Shown here in pieces: positions 43,565 to 51,073 of a DNA stretch of 64,000 nucleotides. Within the stretch, counting starts at the first letter, position 1. Each line of letters begins with the position of its first letter. The DNA lies in NCBI GenBank assembly GCA_002314755.1, contig DCHC01000039.1:1-64000 (forward strand). Reading direction: 5' to 3'. The translations under genes were made by a program, and so were the position numbers. Source of the stretch: Faecalibacterium sp. UBA1762. Lineage in GTDB: Bacteria > Bacillota > Clostridia > Oscillospirales > Ruminococcaceae. The notes under the pieces were generated by a model. That model had not been told where the DNA came from, ran no database searches, and worked only from the letters and a program-made list of their open reading frames with translations.

Positions 43565-43620
43565 GTAGGCAACCATGCCTACCGTAAATTAATACTACCA
43601 AAGAGTGACACAAAAAGCAA
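43565..43620 (-). promoter_or_regulatory. Candidate promoter and operator of the TIR operon
   Basis: On the minus strand TTGCTT (43620-43615), a 17-bp spacer and TAGTAT (43597-43592) form a plausible sigma-A promoter. A perfect 7-4-7 inverted repeat (GTAGGCA and TGCCTAC, 43565-43582) sits at the expected transcription start, a likely repressor site. It precedes the leader hairpin. Confidence 0.55.
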
Positions 43621-43649
43621 GTCTTATTGTTTTAAAATCGTCGAAAATT

Positions 43650-45047
43650 TCAGAAACCGATGGTGATCAGCTCCAGATCCATCAGCTCGGCAAACAGACG
43701 GATATCGCTGACATCCAATGAGGTGGATACAACGGCATGATGTGCGCCGCCGGCACGGATCCATGCCTCAGCACCGGTAGAAAAATCGGGCAGAATTTTC
43801 CACATCACACGGGCAACGGGCAGATGAGGCATAGGCTCCGGTTGGGCGGTCAAAGCGATTTTGGCGCAGATCAAACGGAAACGGTCACCCATATCCACCA
43901 TAGATACAGCGATACCGCCCCCCTCAATGCCGTCAAAGACCAGTCTGGCAGGAGCGGCTTTTCCGCCGATGCCCAAGGGGTGTACCTGAATCTTCGGCTG
44001 ATTTTTGGCAAAAACCGGGCTGACCTCCAACATATGGGCGGCAAGCTCCAGCTCATTCCCCTCGGTCAGGTCGTAGGTATAGTCTTCAATAAAAGCGGTA
44101 GCACCCTGTCGATTTTTTGCCATGTGACACAGTACGGCCATCAGGGCACCGGTTTTGTAGTCGCCCTCCGGACCGAAGCCGATGTTTTTGGCCATTAGGT
44201 TTTGGACACATAGACCGGGCAGCTGCTCCAACCCGTGCAGATCCTCAAAGGTGTCAGTAAAGGCGTCTAACTTTTCCGCCTGCAAAAACTCTTCTATTGC
44301 GACTTCATAGGCGGCCTGTACCCTTACCGCGTCAAGCTCCGGGGTATCCATCAGGTACTTTTCCGTGTACTCCTGCAGCTTTGCGTCAATCTGTGTGGGG
44401 GAAATCCCGGCAATGCGGTCAACAAGGTCGCCGATGCCGTAATAGTTTACATTCCAGCCAAGACGGATCTCACTTTCTACCCGGTCACCGTCGGTTACGG
44501 CAACATCGCGCATATTGTTGCCGAAGGTCGCCACCCGCAGCCGGTGAGAAAAGCTTACGGCGCTGGCCACATCCGCAAATTTTTGGATGCGTGCAATCAC
44601 TTTTTCGTCACGGTAGTAACCGGCAACTACCTCTCGGTGCAGCCCCAGACGGGTGCAGATAAAGCCGAACTCCCGGTCGCCGTGGGCGGACTGATGCAGA
44701 TTCATAAAATCCATATCGATGCTCTCATACGGCAGCCGACGGCCAAACTGAGTGTGAAGGTGCAGCATGGGTTTACGCAGTGCCTGCAGACCCTTGATCC
44801 ACATTTTGGCAGGGGAGAAGGTGTGCATCCAGACGATGACACCGATACAGCAGCGGTCTGCGGTCGCTTGGAGCATAATGTCCTCAGCATCGGTACTGTT
44901 ACAGACAGTGGGTTTCCATACGATCTCACAGCCGCTGATCTGTGCGTTCAGGTAGTCTGCCATCTCGGCAGAATCCTTTGCAACCTGTTTTAAGGTCTCT
45001 TCACCGTAAAGCAGCTGGCTTCCGGTAACAAAATACAGTTTTTCCAT
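43650..45047 (-). CDS. araA: L-arabinose isomerase
   Basis: A 465-residue enzyme converting L-arabinose to L-ribulose. YFVTGSQLLYGEETL at the N-terminus, IVWMHTFSPAKMWIKGL, LHTQFGRRLPYESIDMDFMN, and the C-terminal WIRAGGAHHAV are typical AraA blocks. ATG 45047 (MEKLYF) follows GAAGGGGA; the frame is open to 45077. It lies 40 bases after the kinase gene in the same orientation, forming an arabinose pair. No araD or transporter is present here. Confidence 0.95.
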   Translation of the reverse strand: MEKLYFVTGSQLLYGEETLKQVAKDSAEMADYLNAQISGCEIVWKPTVCNSTDAEDIMLQATADRCCIGVIVWMHTFSPAKMWIKGLQALRKPMLHLHTQFGRRLPYESIDMDFMNLHQSAHGDREFGFICTRLGLHREVVAGYYRDEKVIARIQKFADVASAVSFSHRLRVATFGNNMRDVAVTDGDRVESEIRLGWNVNYYGIGDLVDRIAGISPTQIDAKLQEYTEKYLMDTPELDAVRVQAAYEVAIEEFLQAEKLDAFTDTFEDLHGLEQLPGLCVQNLMAKNIGFGPEGDYKTGALMAVLCHMAKNRQGATAFIEDYTYDLTEGNELELAAHMLEVSPVFAKNQPKIQVHPLGIGGKAAPARLVFDGIEGGGIAVSMVDMGDRFRLICAKIALTAQPEPMPHLPVARVMWKILPDFSTGAEAWIRAGGAHHAVVSTSLDVSDIRLFAELMDLELITIGF

Positions 45048-45087
45048 AATCATTTCCCCTTCTGCCTGAAAAGGCATTTGCTTTTTG

Positions 45088-46620
45088 TTATATCAACGGC
45101 TTCAGATATCGGGCAAGGTAGGTATCAAAAGCATCCTGCTGCGGTTGATCCGCCATGACAGTAGCGGCCTGAGAATTGCGGAAGATCCCTTCCAAAAACG
45201 CGGGCAACGTGTTTTCTTTTTGAGAGAGATACAGTGTTAAAAGTGCCATGCCGTACGCGCCGCCCTCTCCGGCAGATTGCATGGTGAAAACCGGCGCTTT
45301 CAGTGCGGCAGACATCAGTTTTGCACCCACGTTCGGGGTTTTAAAAAAGCCACCGTGACCTGCCACCTTACTGACGGTAACCCCTTGACTGTATAATTTG
45401 CGGACCCCGTATGCCAGGGGGGCAATTGCGGAGCAAAGCTGCATTTTCATAAAATTTGCAAGGGTCAGCCTACTTTCGGCGTTACCGTTTATCTGCAGCT
45501 GCCCTTCGCTGACCTTGACCACCGGCTCGGCGGAAAAGAAGGGGTAGCAGGTTAAATTACCGGTATCGGCATCCGCCTTTTCCGATTCCTGAAAAAGCTT
45601 ATCAAATAAGTCGATATCCGTTCCGCCGGTTAGGGTGGCCACCTCGGCAAACAGTGCCTCCCATGCGTTGATACCGCCGGTACAGTTGTTTTCGTGGATC
45701 ATGACAACAGGTGCGCCGTCCGGGGTCACCACATGATCCATATCTCTGGCGGCGTCGCCGTTATCCTTTGACAGAACCGCCATTAAAAAGGCAGAGGTAC
45801 CGGCACTGACATTTGCCGTGCCGGGCAGAACACAGTTGGTTGCGACCATACCCGTAGCGGCGTCGCCCTCCGGCGGGCAGAGGGGAATGCCCGGCTTCAA
45901 ATCGCCGGAAGTATCCAACAGAGCAGCGCCTGCCGCAGTCAGGCAACCGGCAGGCGACCCGGCGCAAAGCAGCGGGGGAAAGAAATCTGCCGGGTCGGTT
46001 GTCTGACCTGTCTGCTGATAAAGCTCACGGAAAATCTGCATACAGTCTGCCCGGTATGTGCCGTCCTTCACCGGGAACATTCCGCTGCCTTCACACAGAC
46101 CTACTGTAAAAACGCCGGTCAACAGATAGTGGATATATCCGGCAAGGGTAAAAATTCTTTTTACCTCTGACAGGTGCGCTTCGCCGTCTATGGCAGCCTG
46201 GTACAGGTGTGCTACACACCAGCGGGGCGGAATATATCTGCCGAAGGCCAGGCTTAGACGGTTTGCGGCCTCGCTTGCAGTGGTATTGCGCCAGGTGCGG
46301 AAGGGAACCAGCCAGTTGCCGTCTTTGTCGGTGGGAATATAGCCGTGCATCATGCCGGAGATTCCTATGCCGCCCAGTGTTTTCAGCTTTTGATCGTACC
46401 GAACTTCGAAGTCCTGCTTCAGCCGGGCAAAGCTGGCCTGCATACCAGTGAGTACATCCTGCCTTGCATAGGTCCAGTAGCCGTCCTTTTGACGGTTTTC
46501 CCAGGTGAAGGAACCGCTTGACACACCGGTCCCATCCGGCGTGATGAGTACACTTTTTATCCGGGTCGAGCCGAACTCCAACCCTAGAAATAACTGATTT
46601 TGCGCGATGACCTGTGCCAT
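45088..46620 (-). CDS. FGGY-family carbohydrate kinase, probable ribulokinase
   Basis: A 510-residue sugar kinase. LFLGLEFGSTRIKSVLI is the first phosphate-binding strand, ISGMMHGYIP the sugar-site region, and NVSAGTSAFLMAV plus KVAGHGGFFKTP the FGGY-family ATP-side motifs; PEGDAATGMV precedes them. AGAGGG lies seven bases before ATG 46620. Adjacent to araA it most likely phosphorylates L-ribulose. It is not of the classical E. coli AraB length (about 566), so another pentulose or hexulose remains possible. Confidence 0.85.
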   Translation of the reverse strand: MAQVIAQNQLFLGLEFGSTRIKSVLITPDGTGVSSGSFTWENRQKDGYWTYARQDVLTGMQASFARLKQDFEVRYDQKLKTLGGIGISGMMHGYIPTDKDGNWLVPFRTWRNTTASEAANRLSLAFGRYIPPRWCVAHLYQAAIDGEAHLSEVKRIFTLAGYIHYLLTGVFTVGLCEGSGMFPVKDGTYRADCMQIFRELYQQTGQTTDPADFFPPLLCAGSPAGCLTAAGAALLDTSGDLKPGIPLCPPEGDAATGMVATNCVLPGTANVSAGTSAFLMAVLSKDNGDAARDMDHVVTPDGAPVVMIHENNCTGGINAWEALFAEVATLTGGTDIDLFDKLFQESEKADADTGNLTCYPFFSAEPVVKVSEGQLQINGNAESRLTLANFMKMQLCSAIAPLAYGVRKLYSQGVTVSKVAGHGGFFKTPNVGAKLMSAALKAPVFTMQSAGEGGAYGMALLTLYLSQKENTLPAFLEGIFRNSQAATVMADQPQQDAFDTYLARYLKPLI

Positions 46621-46682
46621 AATCAAACCCTCTTTCCTTTTCCGATTCTCTGATATACACTGTAAAAAGGCTAAGCTTGAGC

Positions 46683-47075
46683 TTAAAAAGTGATGACCTC
46701 CGGGGCGGCGGTAAAGCTGGAGAAGGTCGCGGTGGCGTTTTTGAAATAAAGTACCTGGGTATTGCCGTCGTTTTCGTCGTACATACTGCGCAGCTCCGGG
46801 TATGCATCCAGCATTGCCTTACGGGCCTGGACACGGTCGTCCTCTACCAGTTCACCTGCCAGCCGCAGCCAACTGCCGTTCATAAAGGCGCAGACCTCTG
46901 CCTTGGGGTTTACGGCAAGCTGCTTAGAGGTGGGCTTCACCTTGCCGGTTTGAATGTACAGTTTGCCCTCAAAAACCAGAACGGTACCGAACGGACGCAC
47001 CCGGGGCTGATCGTCTTCTACTGTGGCAAGATAATAAACCTGTGCGGCTTTTAAAAATTCGTATACCTTTTCCAT
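46683..47075 (-). CDS. Pyridoxamine 5'-phosphate oxidase-like flavin protein
   Basis: A 130-residue split-barrel protein: VYYLATVEDDQPRVRPFGTV near the start, KLYIQTGKVKPTSKQLAVNP, AEVCAFMNGSWLRLAGEL. These are hallmarks of the small PNPOx-like FMN- or F420-binding family found in clostridia. GGAAAGGAT precedes ATG 47075; the frame is open to 47165. The physiological substrate of such proteins is mostly unknown. It lies 62 bases upstream of the kinase gene and may be in the same transcript. Confidence 0.85.
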   Translation of the reverse strand: MEKVYEFLKAAQVYYLATVEDDQPRVRPFGTVLVFEGKLYIQTGKVKPTSKQLAVNPKAEVCAFMNGSWLRLAGELVEDDRVQARKAMLDAYPELRSMYDENDGNTQVLYFKNATATFSSFTAAPEVITF

Positions 47076-47345
47076 AATGATATCCTTTCCTTTTTTGATT
47101 ACAGCAAATGCTGTTTTCGTGCTTATTCTATCACAGAAAGCAGCTGTTTTCAAAAGTTTTTTCAAAAAACAGACGGTTTGACCTGTGAAGACATAGTCTT
47201 TCCCTGGGAAAGCATATGATATGGTAAAACCGGTCGATTTTCGGCTTTACTTTGCATAATAACTGTGATATACTCCTTGAAATGGCGATGCCGCTGTTCA
47301 AATATTTCTCAAAAAAATAAGACATACAACAGGGAGGATACAGTC

Positions 47346-49208
47346 ATGAAAAACACCGTGATTCCCCAAGGCTCGGTAACGGTAGGCGGAAAAGTTTACA
47401 CGCTGACACAGGGACAGGCGCAAATAGGCAGTCTTTTGTTTGATTTTAAATGCAAACAACCTGAGGAAGGCTTTTACGACTGGACAGTGACCCTTCACAA
47501 CACAGGCGAGGAGACATCCGCCCCCGTAACCGATTTATACGGTCTCAAGCTGTTTTTTCCCTTAAAGGAAAGCGATTCCTTTATCTATCACGGTCTGAAG
47601 GGGGATTCCTGCTCTTTGGAATCCTACGAGCCGGAGACGGTTTTGCTGAAAAGCGGGGACAGCCTGACCAAAGAACCCGTCGGTGCCCGATCTTCAAATA
47701 CCACTGCTTTTCCGTATTTTGATTTTGCCATGGAAAACTGTAGCATCGTCTGCGGTATCGGTTGGTCGGGACAGTGGAAAATGACCGCAGCCAGATCCGC
47801 AGAGGGCGTGACGGTGACGGCCGGACAGCGGGATTTGAATACGGTTTTATATCCGGAGGAATCCATCCGCTCGGTGCGGATACTGCTGTGGGCGGGGGAG
47901 GAGGACACCCTTCACGCCAGGCAGAAGTTTGTCAGCTGTCACCGCCGCTATGCTTCTCCCTTTGCCACCCGCGGTGCGGACTACGCCTGCCCCATCGCCA
48001 CCCAGGCGTTTGACCGCTATTTCTGGAATGCCAAAGCGGAGGAGGGAAAAGCCCCCTATTTTGAAACAGAGGAGGCGCAGGTGCGCATCTGTCACAGTGT
48101 CGGGCAGTGTGAGTATTTCAATATGCACTGGGTGGATGCCTGCTGGTTTCGGGATACCTTCCGCAGCGGCGTGGGCAATTACGAGACCTATTCCACAGGC
48201 TTTCCCAACGGGTTGAAACCCATATCCGACGCGGCACACCAAAACGGGCTGAAATTCATCGTCTGGTTTGAGCCGGTGCGGGCGGTGGAAGGCTCGGAGG
48301 CCTGGAACCGTTTTAAAGATAACCCCAAACAGCTGATTCGTCTGCCGGGAGAGGGCAGTGCCCTGATGAACCTGGGCGACGGCGAGGTGTGGCAGTGGGT
48401 TTATTCTCATATCGTATCCGTCATGGAAGAAAACGGCATCGACTGCTACCGGGAGGATTTCAACATTGAGCCGCTGGACTATCTGATCTCTATTGAAGAA
48501 GAAAACCGGAAAGGCATGGCGCAGATGCGGTTTACCGAGGGTATCTACAAGCTGTGGGATGCGCTGAGCGCACATTTTCCGGGTCTGTTTATTGATAACT
48601 GCGCCTCCGGCGGCAGACTGCTGGATGTGGAGACCTGCTCCCGCGGCTTCTCTTTGTGGCAGAGCGATACGGCTTGCGCGCGGGAGGCGAACGGCATTCC
48701 CACCGCCATGATTCAGCAGAACCAAAATCTGGCGCTGTCCCGGTATATTCCCCATCATCAGGGCTCCACCTTCTATACGGATGCGTATACCGTCCGCTCC
48801 TCAGCCACCTACGGCATTGCCTGCGAGTTTGCCTTTATTGACGACGATTTTGATGTGTCGGCCGCCAAAGCGGCAGTGGCGGAGGTCAAGAGGATGAGCC
48901 GCTACTGGAAGGGCGATTTTACCCCGCTGACGGAATTTGATAAAAAGACGGACAGCTATGCCGCCTATGCCCTGACCTTGTCAGAGCAGGAGGGGATGAT
49001 CGCCGTCTTCCGCCGTCCGGATGCCGCGGAAAACATCTTTGCCCTGCATTTGTCCGATATGGATCAGGCGGCAACCTACCGTATTACCTGTGTCGATGAG
49101 GACCGCAGAGAGAAGATGATGACCCTGTCCGGCGCCGATTTTGAGAATTTGGAGGTCTGTATTGAAAAGGCCCCCGGCAGCATGCTGCTGTTCTGGGAGA
49201 AAATCTGA
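47346..49208 (+). CDS. Alpha-galactosidase, glycoside hydrolase family 36
   Basis: A 620-residue enzyme. A beta-sandwich N-terminal domain precedes the barrel at about 250-550, which has WFRDTFRSGVGNY, GLKPISDAAHQNGLKF with VWFEP, NLGDGEVWQWV, CYREDFNIEP (candidate nucleophile Asp371) and IDNCASGGRLLDVET with LWQSDT (candidate acid/base Asp441). The usual KWDxN nucleophile block is changed to YREDFN, so specificity may differ. No signal peptide, hence cytoplasmic. GGGAGGAT precedes ATG 47346. The 3' two-thirds is visibly more GC-rich than its neighbours. It could act on raffinose-type or other galactosides. Confidence 0.88.
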   Translation: MKNTVIPQGSVTVGGKVYTLTQGQAQIGSLLFDFKCKQPEEGFYDWTVTLHNTGEETSAPVTDLYGLKLFFPLKESDSFIYHGLKGDSCSLESYEPETVLLKSGDSLTKEPVGARSSNTTAFPYFDFAMENCSIVCGIGWSGQWKMTAARSAEGVTVTAGQRDLNTVLYPEESIRSVRILLWAGEEDTLHARQKFVSCHRRYASPFATRGADYACPIATQAFDRYFWNAKAEEGKAPYFETEEAQVRICHSVGQCEYFNMHWVDACWFRDTFRSGVGNYETYSTGFPNGLKPISDAAHQNGLKFIVWFEPVRAVEGSEAWNRFKDNPKQLIRLPGEGSALMNLGDGEVWQWVYSHIVSVMEENGIDCYREDFNIEPLDYLISIEEENRKGMAQMRFTEGIYKLWDALSAHFPGLFIDNCASGGRLLDVETCSRGFSLWQSDTACAREANGIPTAMIQQNQNLALSRYIPHHQGSTFYTDAYTVRSSATYGIACEFAFIDDDFDVSAAKAAVAEVKRMSRYWKGDFTPLTEFDKKTDSYAAYALTLSEQEGMIAVFRRPDAAENIFALHLSDMDQAATYRITCVDEDRREKMMTLSGADFENLEVCIEKAPGSMLLFWEKI

Positions 49209-49295
49209 GCTTTGAGAGTTTTTGCAGCAAAAAGGTGTTGTCATGCAAAAGCTCAAAAGCATTTGCGTATTATGTTTTGGATGGGAGTTTTCACG

Positions 49296-50966
49296 ATGAA
49301 GAGAAGATTGTGTAAAACCGGTTGTTTGCTGGTGTGTGTTCTGACGCTGCTTAGTATGATAACCGGCTGTCAGTCCGGACAGGAGGTTATACCGGAGCAG
49401 GCGCAAACCACGCAGCCGCAAAAAGACATTGTGATTTTATACACCAATGACATTCACTGCAGTGTGGATGGGGATATCGGTTATGCCGGAATTGCGGCAC
49501 TGAAAAAGCAGTATATTGCCGAAGGGAACGATGTGGTGCTGGTGGATGCCGGTGACGCCATTCAGGGCGATACCATCGGCTTGATCAGCAAGGGTGAAAA
49601 TATTATCCGGCTGATGAATGCCACCGGGTATGATTTGGCCGTTCCCGGTAACCATGAATTTGATTACGGCGCTCTGCAGTTTGAAAAGCTGACCCAGCTG
49701 GCAGAATATCCTTATCTTGCCTGCAATCTGACGGATGCCAAAACCGGAGAGCTGGTTTTTGATAGCTATAGGATACTGGATCTTGATGGTGTGAAGGTTG
49801 CGTTTGTGGGCATCATGACGCCGGATACGCCCTCGACCACCTCTATCAAGCGGTTTGAAGATGAAAATGGTGAGCAGATGTACGATTTCGGTCGGGACGA
49901 GCAGGGAGAAAAGCTGTTCAGCGCGGTGCAGACTGCGGTGGACGCAGCCCGTGCAGAAGGGGCCGAATATGTCATTGCGATCGGACATTTGGGAATGGAA
50001 AAGGGCATCTACCCTTGGGGCAGTGCTGATGTGATCAATAACACGACCGGCATAGACGCTTTGATTGACGGCCATTCCCACACGGTTGAGGCCTGCCAGC
50101 GGGTAAAGAATAGAGACGGCGATTATGTTCTTTGTACCCAGACCGGAACCAAACTGGAAAGGGTAGGTATGTTGATGATTTCTAAAGCCGGTAATATCTC
50201 TACCGGCTTTATCCAGCAGGTTTCGGAGCAGGATGCCGATGTGGCCGCTCTGTTGGATACCGTTAACGCTGAGTTTGAAGAGAGTATGAAGCAGATCGTA
50301 GGCTATACCGACGCTATGCTGACCGTCATGCAGCCGGATGCGGATCCGCCGGTACGCATTGTACGCAATGCCGAGACCAATCTGGGAGATCTGATTACCG
50401 ACGCTTACCGGGAGACGATGGGAGCGGATGTCGCCCTGATGAACGGCGGCGGTATCCGGGACAATATTGCTGCAGGGAATGTCACCATGGGTGACCTGCA
50501 GCGGGTCATGCCGTTTGGGAACCAGGTCTGTATGATAGAGGTCACCGGTCAGCAGCTGCTGGATGCTTTGGAGGTTGGCTTATGCCTTTGGCCGGAGGAA
50601 AACGGCAGCTTTATGCATGTGTCCGGTCTGACATACCAGATTGACACCTCGGTAGATTCTCATGTACTGCTGGATGAGGACGGGATGTTTGTCAGTGTGG
50701 ACGGCGATTACCGTGCCGTCAATGTGACGGTCGGCGATGAGCCGCTGGACCCAGAACGCAGCTATAAGCTGGCCGGCATTGACTATATGCTGCTTCAGGG
50801 CGGCTCCGGCTTAAGTATGTTTGAGGGTTGTAAGGTTTTACGGAATGACGGTGTCAGCGACCTTCAGGTGGTGGTTGACTACATTACCGAAAACCTAGGT
50901 GGCGTAATCGGTGAAGCTTACGCTGCCCCCTTTGGCAGCGAGCGAATCACCGCAAAAGATAATTGA
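49296..50966 (+). CDS. Secreted 5'-nucleotidase/2',3'-cyclic phosphodiesterase lipoprotein (UshA family)
   Basis: A 556-residue lipoprotein: basic start MKRRLCK, hydrophobic core and lipobox MITGC (Cys25). The metallophosphatase domain shows YTNDIHCSVDGD, VDAGDAIQGD, PGNHEFDYG, IGHLGMEKG and DGHSHT; the C-terminal substrate domain shows NLGDLITDAYRE, MNGGGIRDNI, MPFGNQ and QGGSGLSMF. It would dephosphorylate extracellular nucleotides on the cell surface for nucleoside uptake. ATG 49296 is nine bases after GGGAG. Followed by a strong terminator. Confidence 0.93.
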   Translation: MKRRLCKTGCLLVCVLTLLSMITGCQSGQEVIPEQAQTTQPQKDIVILYTNDIHCSVDGDIGYAGIAALKKQYIAEGNDVVLVDAGDAIQGDTIGLISKGENIIRLMNATGYDLAVPGNHEFDYGALQFEKLTQLAEYPYLACNLTDAKTGELVFDSYRILDLDGVKVAFVGIMTPDTPSTTSIKRFEDENGEQMYDFGRDEQGEKLFSAVQTAVDAARAEGAEYVIAIGHLGMEKGIYPWGSADVINNTTGIDALIDGHSHTVEACQRVKNRDGDYVLCTQTGTKLERVGMLMISKAGNISTGFIQQVSEQDADVAALLDTVNAEFEESMKQIVGYTDAMLTVMQPDADPPVRIVRNAETNLGDLITDAYRETMGADVALMNGGGIRDNIAAGNVTMGDLQRVMPFGNQVCMIEVTGQQLLDALEVGLCLWPEENGSFMHVSGLTYQIDTSVDSHVLLDEDGMFVSVDGDYRAVNVTVGDEPLDPERSYKLAGIDYMLLQGGSGLSMFEGCKVLRNDGVSDLQVVVDYITENLGGVIGEAYAAPFGSERITAKDN

Positions 50967-50967
50967 T

Positions 50968-51021
50968 AAAAAAGACAGACATCTGTACAAGGACCATCCC
51001 CGTGCAGGTGTCTGTCTTTTT
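50968..51021. terminator. Strong bidirectional terminator
   Basis: A long stem (about 19 bp with wobbles) pairs AAAAAGACAGACATCTGTAC with its partner ending GTGTCTGTCTTTTT around GGACC/CCGT. It has T-runs on both strands and separates the nucleotidase gene from the convergent helix-rich gene. Confidence 0.85.
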
Positions 51022-51073
51022 GTTCAGAAAAGGGTTTCAAGGGCTCACAAGCCACTTTTTAGAGTATAGCGGA

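Noticed and set aside
34754..43620. The TIR cluster as part of a mobile genetic element.
   Set aside because: No integrase, transposase, flanking direct repeats or tRNA gene was seen; ordinary metabolic genes lie directly on both sides.
47847..48758. A 303-codon minus-strand open frame inside the alpha-galactosidase gene.
   Set aside because: Composition is that of an antisense shadow in a GC-rich gene; the GH36 frame has clear catalytic motifs.
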